Notes: generated from the letters alone by a model not told the origin. Counted from the stretch's first letter, positions 51,840-60,303 are shown. The stretch is 64,000 bases of DNA from Candidatus Thiosymbion ectosymbiont of Catanema sp. Cochon2018 (GCA_011392765.1 WYCW01000005.1:186001-250000), one strand, 5' to 3'. A program made the numbers and translations.

Positions 51840-53103
51840 GGGGGGCGTATCCGGCGCGGCAGGCCGGCACGACGCGGACTGGTCGGCCCGGCCCGGACGC
51901 CTGCCTGCCCGCTTCAGGTCCGATGATTCCACCTTATACTACGCCGTCTATCGTCGGACTCGGGACGACCTGGAGCACATTGTACGTGGGCGGCGCGATA
52001 GCACCATCGGCAGACTATGGGACCGAATCCGCGGTTCAGTGCTGGTGTTGCTCGCCGTAGTGGCCGTCGCCTCACTGCTGTGGATGCAGATGGAAACTCT
52101 CTTCGCCGGTGCGGGGTCGGTAGAGGCCGAGCATGGAGACGGCGACTGGTTGGAAATCGTTTCGGACCCGGTGCTGGTGCGCGCACCCAGGTTTGCAACC
52201 CTGCCTGTCAGGTCCGAACGGAAGGTCGTTGATCACCTCCTGGCTCAAATCGACTCGGCACTCGGCAAGAAGGCCGGTCGCGATCCGTCGAATACCGGCT
52301 ATCTCCTGGTGCCCGCGTCAAAACCGGGCCGCTTTTGGCTCCTACGACATGCCCTGGAGACGGACGCCGGGGAGGACCTGTCCGTCTACCGGAGGCTACT
52401 GAGCCCGGACTATCCCCTTTCGCCGTCCCTTTTTCTCTTCTCCTCCCTTCCCGAGTCACAACGGAAACAATGGTTGGAGATGGAGGGCGTCGAAACCACA
52501 TCCGGAGATTACCCCGAGGTCACCGAGGCGGATCTTGTCGATTGGGTAGGGTGGATCTCCTGGACCTGGGGCGAGTCCGATCTGGCCGCGTCGCTCGCTC
52601 GCCTGAGCGGGGAACTGGGCTTCCACCTGCACAGTCCCGCGAGCGATGAGCAGGAACCGCAAACAGCGGAGAAAGCTCCGCCGCACGCGGATAATGTATC
52701 GCCGGCCACCGGGCGACCTGCGCTCGCCGAGGCGACAACCTCCCCCGACGCGGGCGCGCGCAAGCCGAAGACCGGCCTGGTCAGCGAGCTTATCCTGGAT
52801 GCCTTCGCCGCCGCCGATCCGCGTCTCGCGTTCGACCTACCGAGGCTGTGGCGGTTCCGGGAGGTGCTCCGGGTATACCGTCGGCTATTGGATGGTGAGG
52901 TAATCTCCCGCCCGCAGGCCACTCCGAATGGGGTGTTACCGGGTCTCGTCTCCCTCTCCGTGCGACTCACCGACTTGCATGACCCGAAGGTCCTCGTTTT
53001 CTGGAGCGCCGTTGCGGGCATCCTGCTCTTGATCTTCGTGGGGCCGGTGTGGCGGGCGCTTTCGAGTCTCGTGTGGGCCCTGGTCAATCGGCGTCGCCTG
53101 TAA
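51826..53103 (+). CDS. Unknown membrane protein with two terminal membrane segments (about 425 aa)
   Basis: The product has a hydrophobic segment near residues 60-82 (VLVLLAVVAVASLLW) and another near the C-terminus (VAGILLLIFVGPVWRAL), with about 300 residues between them that are probably periplasmic. The middle shows VRSERKVVDHLLAQIDSALG and a linker rich in Pro, Ala and Glu (about residues 275-310). I prefer the GTG at 51826, which lies inside the preceding small gene. No family is recognised. The layout resembles co-polymerase or envelope-scaffold proteins in topology only. Confidence 0.55.
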   Translation: MSRSEGGVSGAAGRHDADWSARPGRLPARFRSDDSTLYYAVYRRTRDDLEHIVRGRRDSTIGRLWDRIRGSVLVLLAVVAVASLLWMQMETLFAGAGSVEAEHGDGDWLEIVSDPVLVRAPRFATLPVRSERKVVDHLLAQIDSALGKKAGRDPSNTGYLLVPASKPGRFWLLRHALETDAGEDLSVYRRLLSPDYPLSPSLFLFSSLPESQRKQWLEMEGVETTSGDYPEVTEADLVDWVGWISWTWGESDLAASLARLSGELGFHLHSPASDEQEPQTAEKAPPHADNVSPATGRPALAEATTSPDAGARKPKTGLVSELILDAFAAADPRLAFDLPRLWRFREVLRVYRRLLDGEVISRPQATPNGVLPGLVSLSVRLTDLHDPKVLVFWSAVAGILLLIFVGPVWRALSSLVWALVNRRRL

Positions 53104-53284
53104 CTTCTTTTTCGATCCGCAGATTACGCAGATTTCCACAGATTGCTTTTTCGCCCTTGTTGATGTGGTTCGCTGTGCTCACCGCATCCTACATCCCCAC
53201 TGTAACCATAGAGTGGGCAGTGAGCGTAGCGAAAAGCCTTTGCGGCCTTTATGCCTGCCGGCAGGCAAGCCTTTGTGGTTCGGA

Positions 53285-54211
53285 CTATTCCGCCGACAAT
53301 GTCTTGGAATATTGGTTCGGGACCCGCTCCATGTTCCAGGTCGAACGGGCCCGGGTCCAAAACTCGGCGAGGTTGGCGGGTGGTTCGGGAAAGGGTGCCT
53401 GGCCCAGGAAACGCCAGGCCTGCAACAATGTAGGAAGCGGCGTGTCGGGATCGACCGGCGCAGCAGCGTGGGATTTGCTGAGCTTACTCCCGGTGGCGTC
53501 GACCACTACCGGCAGATGGGCATAGGCGGGAACCGGGAGCCGGAGGGCCTGGAGCAGAAGGATCTGGCGTGGGGTCGAAGCCAGCAGGTCGGCCCCGCGG
53601 ACAATTTGGTTGATGCCCTGAAATCCATCATCCACGACCACGGCGAGCTGATAGGCGTGAATACCATCCGCGCGGCGCAGAACGAAGTCGCCCACTTCGC
53701 GTGCCAGGTCCTGGTGCAGCTCCCCCTGGACCCGATCGCGGACTAAAAGAACACCGGGCTCGGTGCGCAGGCGCAACGAACGGGCCTGCCTTCCCGGCGG
53801 CAGGCGGTGACGGCAGGTGCCGGGGTAGACCGGGCCATCCACCCCCGGCGGGCCGCGCGCGGCGATCTCGCGTCGGCTGCAGGCACAGGGAAAAACCAAT
53901 CCCGCATCGCGCAGCCGTTCGATGACTTGGGCGTAGGCCTCGGCGCGGGAGCTTTGCCGGAGGACCTGGCCGTCCCACTCGAATCCAAAGGCCTCGAGGG
54001 TGTGCAGGATAATGGCAGCGACGCCTGGGACCTCCCGCGGGCGGTCGAGGTCTTCCATGCGCACCAGCCACTCACCGCCGGCCACCCGGGCGTCGAGATA
54101 ACTGCCGAGGGCTGCTACCAGCGAGCCGAAGTGCAGGGGGCCGGTCGGGGAGGGGGCGAACCGGCCGCGGTACGCCGTGGTCTGATCCACAGCTGGTTCA
54201 CCGCCGCGCAT
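53285..54211 (-). CDS. gluQ: Glutamyl-Q tRNA(Asp) synthetase
   Basis: A 308-residue protein like the catalytic half of glutamyl-tRNA synthetase without the anticodon-binding domain. RFAPSPTGPLHFGSLVAAL contains the class I HIGH variant (HFGS), PCACSRREIAARG and YPGTCRH supply the zinc-site cysteines, and GSKLSKSHAA is the KMSKS loop. GluQRS activates glutamate and attaches it to the queuosine base of tRNA-Asp. I use the ATG at 54211 (MRGGEPAVDQ). It sits head-to-tail after era, separated by a 348-bp composite repeat. Confidence 0.92.
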   Translation of the reverse strand: MRGGEPAVDQTTAYRGRFAPSPTGPLHFGSLVAALGSYLDARVAGGEWLVRMEDLDRPREVPGVAAIILHTLEAFGFEWDGQVLRQSSRAEAYAQVIERLRDAGLVFPCACSRREIAARGPPGVDGPVYPGTCRHRLPPGRQARSLRLRTEPGVLLVRDRVQGELHQDLAREVGDFVLRRADGIHAYQLAVVVDDGFQGINQIVRGADLLASTPRQILLLQALRLPVPAYAHLPVVVDATGSKLSKSHAAAPVDPDTPLPTLLQAWRFLGQAPFPEPPANLAEFWTRARSTWNMERVPNQYSKTLSAE

Positions 54212-54255
54212 CTTTAATATGAATGTTGTTTCCGGATTTTGCCGCAGGCGCAGCA

Positions 54256-54603
54256 CAATGCCATTAAGTTAGGGGGTGTTCTCAATTAAGCCAAATCCAT
54301 GTAGCGCAGGCGTCCCGCCTGCCGGAACGCGGGCGTTTCGCCCGCGGGTTGCAGGCGAGACCTGTCTGCCGACAGGCAGGCGCCTGCGCTACGTTCTTAG
54401 TTTCTGCGATGATCCGGCTTAATTGAGAATACCCCCTAGCTGTTGGTCACTTACCGATGCGGAAGAGAAAACTACGAATCATGCGAATTTCCGCGAAATT
54501 GTCATCCCGAACCGAAGGGAGGGATCTTATCCGCGAGGATTCGCGTGATTCGTAGTTTCTTCTCTTACTTTGCCGACCGGTAATGCTTAACTTAACGACA
54601 TTG
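54256..54603. repeat. Composite element: family G (copy 2) carrying a family E element
   Basis: Outer ends CAATGCCATTAAGTTA and, from the right, CAATGTCGTTAAGTTA. The flanks are a 10-bp near duplication (AGGCGCAGCA, AGGTGCAGCA). Inside are a family E element (54270-54439) and the ACTACGAATCATGCG palindrome also found in copy 1 at 29562. Confidence 0.85.
54270..54439. repeat. MITE-like element, family E (copy 2)
   Basis: AGGGGGTGTTCTCAATTAAG at the left and the mirrored CTAGGGGGTATTCTCAATTA at the right. Its interior is filled with GTAGCGCAGGCGT inverted units instead of the interior of copy 1 at 35493. Confidence 0.8.
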
Positions 54604-54617
54604 AGGTGCAGCACCCG

Positions 54618-55511
54618 TCACCGGTCCGTATAGCCCATACTCGCCAGTACCGCCTCGTCGCTCGACCAGCGCTTTTTGACCTTTACCCAGACATCCAGGT
54701 GCACCGGGCAATCGAACAACGCCTGCATCCGTAAGCGCGCTTGACTTGCCGCCATCTTCAGGGACTCGCCCCGGTTGCCGATGACAATGGCCTTCTGCCC
54801 AGGCCGTTCCACCCAGATCAGGGCCCTGATCCGATAACATCCGCCCCGGTCCTCGAAGCGCTCGATCTCGACGGTGGCACGGTAGGGGAGCTCGTCCCCG
54901 TAACGCCGCACGAGTTGCTCGCGCAAGAGCTCGGCGGCAAAGAAACGCTCGGGGCGGTCCGTAAGCTGGTCGGGTGCAAAGATGGCCTCTTTTATGGGCA
55001 GGGCCTCCATCACCACTCCTTCGAGCCGATCGACCTGATCGCCGGTAGTCGCGGAAATCGGGACCAGCGCCGAAAAACCGTGGCGTGCCGAGAGCGCCTG
55101 GAGATAGGGCAGCAGACGCGATTTGTCCTTGACCCGATCGGTCTTGTTGACAACCGCGATGGCGGGCACCCCGGCTGTGGCAACGGTGCCCAGGACCTTG
55201 GCATCCTCCGCCGTGAAACGCAGGGTTTCCACCAGGAACAGAACCAGATCCACCTCCGCGATCATGGCGCGGGCGGTCCGGTTGAGATAGCGGTTCAGGG
55301 CGCCGCGGCCGCGTTCGTGGATACCGGGCGTGTCGACATAGATCGCCTGCGACCGATCCCGAGTCCTGATCCCCAGGATCGTATGCCGGGTAGTCTGCGC
55401 CTTGTGCGAGGTGATCGCTAATTTCTGACCGAGCAAGCGATTGAGGAGGGTGGATTTGCCCACATTGGGACGGCCCACGATGGCTACGAAGCCACAGCGC
55501 GTAATCCTCAT
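54618..55511 (-). CDS. era: GTPase Era
   Basis: A 297-residue GTPase with a C-terminal KH domain. G1 is GRPNVGKSTLLN, G2 lies at TRHTILG, G3 is DTPGIHE, G4 NKTD, and G5 SATTGDQ; the KH segment GQKAIVIGNRGESLKMAA is conserved. Era binds 16S rRNA in 30S maturation. I use the ATG at 55511 (MRITRCGFVAIVG); a longer frame starting at 55610 is encoded by the family A repeat. Normally era overlaps or abuts rnc; here 230 bp separate them. Confidence 0.95.
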   Translation of the reverse strand: MRITRCGFVAIVGRPNVGKSTLLNRLLGQKLAITSHKAQTTRHTILGIRTRDRSQAIYVDTPGIHERGRGALNRYLNRTARAMIAEVDLVLFLVETLRFTAEDAKVLGTVATAGVPAIAVVNKTDRVKDKSRLLPYLQALSARHGFSALVPISATTGDQVDRLEGVVMEALPIKEAIFAPDQLTDRPERFFAAELLREQLVRRYGDELPYRATVEIERFEDRGGCYRIRALIWVERPGQKAIVIGNRGESLKMAASQARLRMQALFDCPVHLDVWVKVKKRWSSDEAVLASMGYTDR

Positions 55512-55578
55512 CTCGGCGGTCGGGTCTTGGCCTGTCGCAGATGTCAGGGAAATGCCCGTATGCTCAGATTCATATTTC

Positions 55579-55679
55579 AGGGCACTTTGAAAAATAGGCA
55601 TTTTCACCAATCAAGCGACTCTAAGCCATTGATTATTGAGGTGTACTGTAGACGAAAACCGTATTTTTCAAAGTGCCCT
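55579..55679. repeat. MITE-like palindromic element, family A (copy 3), between rnc and era
   Basis: AGGGCACTTTGAAAAATAGG at the left and AGGGCACTTTGAAAAATACG from the right. It lies within the lepB-rnc-era operon. Confidence 0.88.
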
Positions 55680-55741
55680 TTAGTTTACAGAGACACCGGC
55701 TACTCGTGTTAATAAAATTAATTTCCCATCACTTCAACAAG

Positions 55742-56449
55742 TTACAATTCGTCGGTCCCGCCGGCAAGCAGATCGAGCATGTGCTCCGCCGCCTGCTGCT
55801 CGGCACGCCGCCGGCTCGTGCCCTCCCCTTGCGCCTCTTCGGCACCGTCGACCAGTACGCAGCGCACCTCGAACCGCTGTGAGTGATCGCTGCCGGTGAC
55901 TTGCAGTACTTCGTAGCCGGGTAGGGGTCGCTTGAGCGCCTGCAGCAGCTCTTGGAGGTGGGTTTTCGGGTCCTTCGTGGTACCGGTAGCCTGCACTCGA
56001 TCGAGGGCCGCCGCGAACACCGAGAGGATCACCTCGCGCGCCGTTGCGAAACCTGCGTCCAGATAGACCGCGGCAAAGACCGCCTCCAGGGCATCGGCGA
56101 GGATCGATTCCCGGGCATGGCCACCGGAGCGCAACTCGCCGTCCCCCAGCCGCAGGTAAGTGCCGAGATCCAGACCCCGGGCCAGCGTCGCGAGTGATTC
56201 CCGCTTGACCAGGGAGGCCCGCAACCGGCTCAAACTGCCCTCGTCCGCGTCCGGAAAGCGCTCCCACAGGGCCTCGGCGATTACGAACCCGAGCAAGGCG
56301 TCGCCCAGAAACTCCAACCGCTCATTGTTCTCGCCGGAGGCACTGCGATGGGTCAAGGCCTGCACGAGCAATCCCTGCTCATGGAATTCATAGCCGAGCG
56401 CATGCACCAATTGTCCGGGGTCCACCCTCACGAATACACCTACGCACAA
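55742..56449 (-). CDS. rnc: Ribonuclease III
   Basis: A 235-residue enzyme. The nuclease signature ERLEFLGDALLGFVIAEAL and the second metal site DALEAVFAAVYLDAG are complete, followed by a double-stranded-RNA-binding domain from about residue 155 (PKTHLQELLQALKRPLPGYEV to the EGTSRRRAEQQAAEHML end). It processes rRNA precursors and cuts double-stranded RNA. The first few codons (MCVGVF) are doubtful, and GTG codons shortly after could be the start. It is second in the lepB-rnc-era block. Confidence 0.94.
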   Translation of the reverse strand: MCVGVFVRVDPGQLVHALGYEFHEQGLLVQALTHRSASGENNERLEFLGDALLGFVIAEALWERFPDADEGSLSRLRASLVKRESLATLARGLDLGTYLRLGDGELRSGGHARESILADALEAVFAAVYLDAGFATAREVILSVFAAALDRVQATGTTKDPKTHLQELLQALKRPLPGYEVLQVTGSDHSQRFEVRCVLVDGAEEAQGEGTSRRRAEQQAAEHMLDLLAGGTDEL

Positions 56450-56468
56450 AAACCGGAATGTCCATGTC

Positions 56469-56547
56469 GTCTACTCAGTCCATGTGGTCCATGGTGGTAA
56501 CCGCAAGCTTCGAGGCAACCACTATGGACAACATAGACTCAGTAGAC
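56469..56547. repeat. Long palindrome, family B (copy 3), between lepB and rnc
   Basis: GTCTACTCAGTCCATGTGGT with the mirrored GTCTACTGAGTCTATGTTGT; centre CCGCAAGCTTCGAGGC. The associated tail (CCGCATC, GGTCCCTGACCTCACC) runs up to the lepB stop. Confidence 0.85.
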
Positions 56548-56626
56548 AGAGGTCGGACACACCACCGTCCAGAGATGCGGGTCGGTCGCCTGCCTGCGGC
56601 AGGCAGGTCCCTGACCTCACCGCATC

Positions 56627-57490
56627 CTACTTGATGAGATTGCCGAGACGACCCCAATCCACCGGAAAGCCGTCGAGCTCGGTATCCCAGCTCATCCAGA
56701 TCGCAACGGCCTTGCCCACCAGATTCTCTTCCGGGACGAAGCCCCAGCAACGGCTGTCATTGCTGTTGTCCCGATTGTCGCCCATCACGAAGTAGCTGCC
56801 CTCCGGCACCTTGATTTGTGCCCCGATCGCCAGCCCGGAGAAGGGGGTACACTTGTAATCCGGCGCCCTCGGGTCGACCAGGATCTGATACTCGCGGCCG
56901 GTGAGGTCTTCCAGGCGCAGGTCCGTATCGGTCATGCTCGCTCCTGCGCCGACGCCTAGGTAGGCCCCGGCGGGCGTCTGGGCAGCAGGCTCGCCGTTCA
57001 CATAGAGGGTCTTATCGCGATACCGCAGCTCGTCCCCAGGCACGCCGACAATCCGCTTGATGTAGTCGGTGGACGGGTCTTGGGGAAACCGGAAGACCGC
57101 TACATCCCCCCGCTCGGGGGCACCGACCTCCGCGAATTTCCGGTTCAGGACCGGCCACCGCAGCCCGTAGGCGAACTTGTTTACCAGGATGAAGTCGCCC
57201 ACCAGCAGAGTCGGCATCATGGAGCCCGACGGGATGCGGAACGGCTCGACGAGGAAGGAGCGCAGCAACAGCACGATGAGGATCACCGGAAAAAAGGAGC
57301 GCGCATATTCGACGATGACCGGCTCCTTGTAACCCCTCTCCGGCGTATCGGCCTCGGCGTGCGTGCTATCGACCGTGCTCGACGCCGACGCCCGCCTGCG
57401 CCGCGGCGCGAACAGCACCGCATCCATTAGCCAGATACCTCCGGTGAGCAGACAGGCAAGCACCAGAAAGGTGGGGAAATCGAAGTTCAT
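56627..57490 (-). CDS. lepB: Signal peptidase I
   Basis: A 287-residue membrane protease. Two N-terminal membrane segments (FPTFLVLACLLTGGIWLMDA and FFPVILIVLLLRSFLV) precede the catalytic domain: PSGSMMPTLLVGDFILVNKF carries the nucleophilic Ser, DYIKRIVGVPGDEL the Lys region, and GDNRDNSNDSR box E. It removes signal peptides from exported proteins. The ATG at 57490 is well placed. Its usual upstream neighbour lepA survives only as the fragment at 57726. Confidence 0.95.
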   Translation of the reverse strand: MNFDFPTFLVLACLLTGGIWLMDAVLFAPRRRRASASSTVDSTHAEADTPERGYKEPVIVEYARSFFPVILIVLLLRSFLVEPFRIPSGSMMPTLLVGDFILVNKFAYGLRWPVLNRKFAEVGAPERGDVAVFRFPQDPSTDYIKRIVGVPGDELRYRDKTLYVNGEPAAQTPAGAYLGVGAGASMTDTDLRLEDLTGREYQILVDPRAPDYKCTPFSGLAIGAQIKVPEGSYFVMGDNRDNSNDSRCWGFVPEENLVGKAVAIWMSWDTELDGFPVDWGRLGNLIK

Positions 57491-57559
57491 TGCATTGGTT
57501 TCCAGGTGCCGAGGGAGCCGGAACGGATAGTTGCGATCCGCCCATATCCATAAACTATC

Positions 57560-57724
57560 ACCTGAATCCGTGAGATAAAATCCGAGATTGGAACTAACTA
57601 TATGATATTACTTAAGATTCAGAAATTGGCCACTTCACCCACTAGGTGAAACGACCAATCTGTGAATATCGAGTAAAATCATAAGGTTATCTCTAATTCT
57701 CGGGTTTATCTCACGGATTCAGGT
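57560..57724. repeat. MITE-like element (165 bp) between lepB and the lepA fragment
   Basis: ACCTGAATCCGTGAGATAAA is mirrored perfectly at the right end (57705-57724). AT-rich interior with a CCACTTCACCCACTAGGTG stem. Confidence 0.88.
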
Positions 57725-57725
57725 A

Positions 57726-57869
57726 TCAATTATCCTTCCCAACCTGGAGCACCGCAAGGAAAGCCTCTTGTCGAATCTTCCCCTTGCTTACCTGCTTCAT
57801 GTACCGCTTGCCCGCCTTCGGCTTCTCCGGTAGCTTGCGCTTGCGGGTCACGTCGTCGCCGTAGCATTC
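57726..57869 (-). pseudogene. lepA: C-terminal remnant of elongation factor 4 (lepA)
   Basis: On the minus strand 47 codons and a TGA stop encode the LepA tail: [20 protein letters not shown], then KRYMKQV and QEAFLAVLQVG, where the family has [20 protein letters not shown] and QEAFLAVLKV. Upstream of 57869 the sequence is no longer LepA. The normal order lepA-lepB-rnc-era shows this is the ancestral site; the first 550 or so codons are missing here. Whether a complete lepA exists elsewhere in the genome is unknown. Confidence 0.9.
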
Positions 57870-57941
57870 GGGGGTCCCATTTCCGCGCCGGGCCTTACAT
57901 GTAAGGACAATAGAGTTGCACCCGATATGAACCCTTAAAGG

Positions 57942-58075
57942 CTGTCTAAAAAAAGACCGTAGGCGTAGGCTGGGTTGAGGAACGAACCCCAGCTTTTGCG
58001 GGTAGCCTAGTTTGCTGGGTCTCGTTCCCCGACCCAGCCTACTGCTTTTAAATCGGTGTGTTAGTTTTTAGACAG
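57942..58075. repeat. MITE-like element, family F
   Basis: CTGTCTAAAAAAAGACCG at the left and CTGTCTAAAAACTAACAC from the right. Internal GGCTGGGTTGAGGAACGA and its mirror TCGTTCCCCGACCCAGCC. A truncated copy lies at 46808. Confidence 0.8.
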
Positions 58076-58155
58076 AATCTTAAAGTTAAACAAGATTACC
58101 TATGACGCAAACCGACGCGGATCGTGGCCGGTAAGACCGAGGTGAGGGGAGCGGT

Positions 58156-58551
58156 ATGAACCCTGCGGTGATCCTCTCCAGGCTGCGCGCCCAGGTGCCG
58201 AAACTGCTGGCGGTTTATGCCTTTGGCAGCCGTATTCAGGGCACGGCCAGGGCGGACAGCGACTTGGATCTGGCGGTACTGGTGGCCGGTTATGCCGAGC
58301 CGCTGTTACTCTGGGAACTGGCGGGCGAGCTGGCCGATCCGGCTGGCTGCCCGGTGGACCTGTTGGACCTGCGGGCCGCATCCACCGTAATGCAGTACCG
58401 GATTATTATTCAGGGGCAGCGTTGGTGGGCGAAGGACGCGCAGGCGGTGCTCTACGAGGCGGCGATTCTCAGTGAAAAAACGGCGCTCGACACTGCCCGC
58501 GCCGGGTTGCTGGAAGAGATACGAAAGCAGGGGAAGGTGTATGGCCGATGA
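58156..58551 (+). CDS. MNT-type nucleotidyltransferase (MntA-like antitoxin)
   Basis: A 131-residue minimal nucleotidyltransferase. GSRIQGTARADSDLDLAVL is the GSx10DxD catalytic pattern. In the MntA-HepT type (type VII) toxin-antitoxin systems this enzyme modifies the HEPN toxin, adding AMP to a Tyr and blocking its RNase activity. It overlaps the HEPN gene by 11 bp, the usual arrangement. The gene stands where the body of lepA would be expected, so it belongs to the inserted accessory DNA. Confidence 0.88.
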   Translation: MNPAVILSRLRAQVPKLLAVYAFGSRIQGTARADSDLDLAVLVAGYAEPLLLWELAGELADPAGCPVDLLDLRAASTVMQYRIIIQGQRWWAKDAQAVLYEAAILSEKTALDTARAGLLEEIRKQGKVYGR

Positions 58552-58960
58552 TGTCCTGATCAACAAGGCGGCCACCATCGAAAGATGTGTGGCGCGGGCA
58601 CGGGAGGAGTATGCCGCCGATCCCGATGGCTTTGCCCAGGACCGTACCCGTCAGGATGCCGCCATCCTGAATATCCAGAGGGCCTGTGAAGCGGCGCTGG
58701 ATATGGGGCAACACCTGATTCGGCGTGAACGGCTGGGGGTGCCGCAAAGCGCACGCGATGTCTTTGCCCTGTTGGCGCGGGGGGGATGGATAGACGCCGA
58801 GTCAGCCGATCTCCTCAAACGGATGGTCGGTTTTCGCAACATCGCCGTGCATGATTACCAAAGCCTGCAACTGCCCATCACCGTCAGCATTATCCGGAAA
58901 CACCTCGATGATTTTCTGACCTACAGCAAGACCCTGTTGTTACGAGATGCATCCCGATAA
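58541..58960 (+). CDS. HEPN domain RNase (HepT-like toxin)
   Basis: A 139-residue all-helical protein (DUF86). The RNase motif Rx4H is FRNIAVHDYQSL, near residue 105, including the Tyr two residues after the His that is the AMP-accepting residue in studied HepT proteins. A second DMGQHLIRRERLG helix is also family-like. It starts inside the mntA end. With the intact motifs of both genes, the pair is probably functional. It is followed directly by an IS481 end fragment. Confidence 0.9.
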   Translation: MADDVLINKAATIERCVARAREEYAADPDGFAQDRTRQDAAILNIQRACEAALDMGQHLIRRERLGVPQSARDVFALLARGGWIDAESADLLKRMVGFRNIAVHDYQSLQLPITVSIIRKHLDDFLTYSKTLLLRDASR

Positions 58961-59057
58961 CAGGGCAATGCCATTGAGCACTGTATACCTCCAAGTGACA
59001 CCCCATCGGGCACCGCTTGTTCAGCCAAGTCAAACGCAGCTTAAGCAGCGTCCTATC

Positions 59058-59164
59058 CGTCAGGCTTTAGACCACATTCCGCCCCTTCAGGCCATGAGAA
59101 ACTGGTACCAAAAACAGCCCAATTTGTTCAAAAAACGTGTCTATAATCTGCCGGGACTTGACAC
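59058..59164 (+). pseudogene. IS481 transposase C-terminal remnant with one element end
   Basis: Codons for RQALDHIPPLQAMRNWYQKQ and the FKKRVYNLPGLD tail, nearly identical to the C-terminus of the transposase at 3700-4683, ending in the inverted repeat of that element. Only the last 107 bp of the element are left. Confidence 0.88.
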
Positions 59165-59253
59165 TCTGATTAATATCTTAAAAGTAACGACCGGATAAGC
59201 AACTATGTAATACCTTATCCACGTTTAGAATCGAAAAACCGATACAAACTGGA

Positions 59254-59949
59254 TCAGCGTGAGCGCAAGAACTCAGCGATATCAAACATAATCAGCGCCT
59301 TGTGCTCATTTCCTGCTTTGAGTTGTAGTTTGAGCCCTGAAACACCGGGAACAGGCATCGTTATTTCCTTGTTTCGCAAAAGTTCATACAGCTCCTTTCG
59401 GCCTGCCTTTGACCCTAATGCACTGGCCACAAAACCTCCTCCCATCACGACAGTTTGGGAGATGAGGGCAACCTTACCGCCAGTCGAAAGATGTTTCCAA
59501 TCGCGCTTGACTTTTTCAGCAACGCTGCGCTTGACATTTTCTATACCCCTTGAAATAGCGGGAATCTTCATGAGAGCGTCAAGAACATCACTAGCTTCGC
59601 CCTGACGTGCGGTTGGCGTTGGATGCCTAGGGTGGAGTTGAGGACGAGGTACGAGCGGCTGTTTTGGTTGAGCGACTCGCGGTGCCTGCTGTAACTTGGG
59701 GTTAAATTGGTTCTTCTCCGATTGGTTGTTTAGAGAGTCCAACAGACCGATGGCAATGACCTGATCCCTCTTATCACTCAGCCAGGTTGTTAAATCCTGT
59801 ACAATCTTGGGGTGAATGTAGGGCGCATGCGTAAAAGAATACGGAAAATGGTTTTGTGTCACGCTAGTCGGCTCGGCAAATACGAACTCTGAGAGATTCG
59901 CCGCAGCCAGCGCAACAATTATAACTATACGAAAGCACGAAGGTTTCAT
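59254..59949 (-). CDS. Exported hypothetical protein (231 aa)
   Basis: An N-terminal signal peptide (FRIVIIVALAAANLSEFVFA, cut near residue 25) precedes a Pro-rich middle (PKQPLVPRPQLHPRHPTP, about residues 94-112) and a C-terminal part with GGKVALISQTVVMGGGFVAS, a possible membrane helix, and TMPVPGVSGLKLQLKAG. I do not recognise it. The layout (exported, Pro-rich, Gly-rich hydrophobic stretch) could belong to a secreted or surface protein. No operon partner. Confidence 0.55.
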   Translation of the reverse strand: MKPSCFRIVIIVALAAANLSEFVFAEPTSVTQNHFPYSFTHAPYIHPKIVQDLTTWLSDKRDQVIAIGLLDSLNNQSEKNQFNPKLQQAPRVAQPKQPLVPRPQLHPRHPTPTARQGEASDVLDALMKIPAISRGIENVKRSVAEKVKRDWKHLSTGGKVALISQTVVMGGGFVASALGSKAGRKELYELLRNKEITMPVPGVSGLKLQLKAGNEHKALIMFDIAEFLRSR

Positions 59950-60008
59950 TTAAAACGCACAAGATCCTGTAGACACGACATGCAAAACATGAATTTTTCA
60001 ATGCGTCC

Positions 60009-60303
60009 TTATTCAATCCTGCTGGGCATATTCTCAAGCAATCTCTTGCCATGAATAACGGCCAGAATGGTGATTGTACAACCTCTGATTCTGTATATGA
60101 GGCGATAGCTATATACAAACATTCTTATCACCGATTTCCGGCACGATTCTTCCGATCAATGCCTGTTCTGGGATTTTACGGGATACGGCAAGTATTTTCG
60201 AAACAATGGCGCGCGCATAAAACTCAGAATCTCTCGCAATGTATTCCGCTATCGATTCGATATCTTCAGTTGCTTCCGGCGACCATTCTACTCTGTAGTC
60301 CAT
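60009..60303 (-). pseudogene. ParE/RelE-type toxin, frameshifted
   Basis: The first frame gives MDYRVEWSPEATEDIESIAE, then YARAIVSKILAVSRKIPEQA and IVPEIGDKN, the N-terminal two thirds of a ParE fold; it stops at 60109. The missing end, VYSYRLIYRIRGCTITILAV, is in the next frame and finishes at 60009. Compared with other ParE proteins, a few bases are lost between GDKN and VYSYR. The start overlaps the upstream antitoxin stop. The toxin is therefore probably inactive. Confidence 0.8.
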
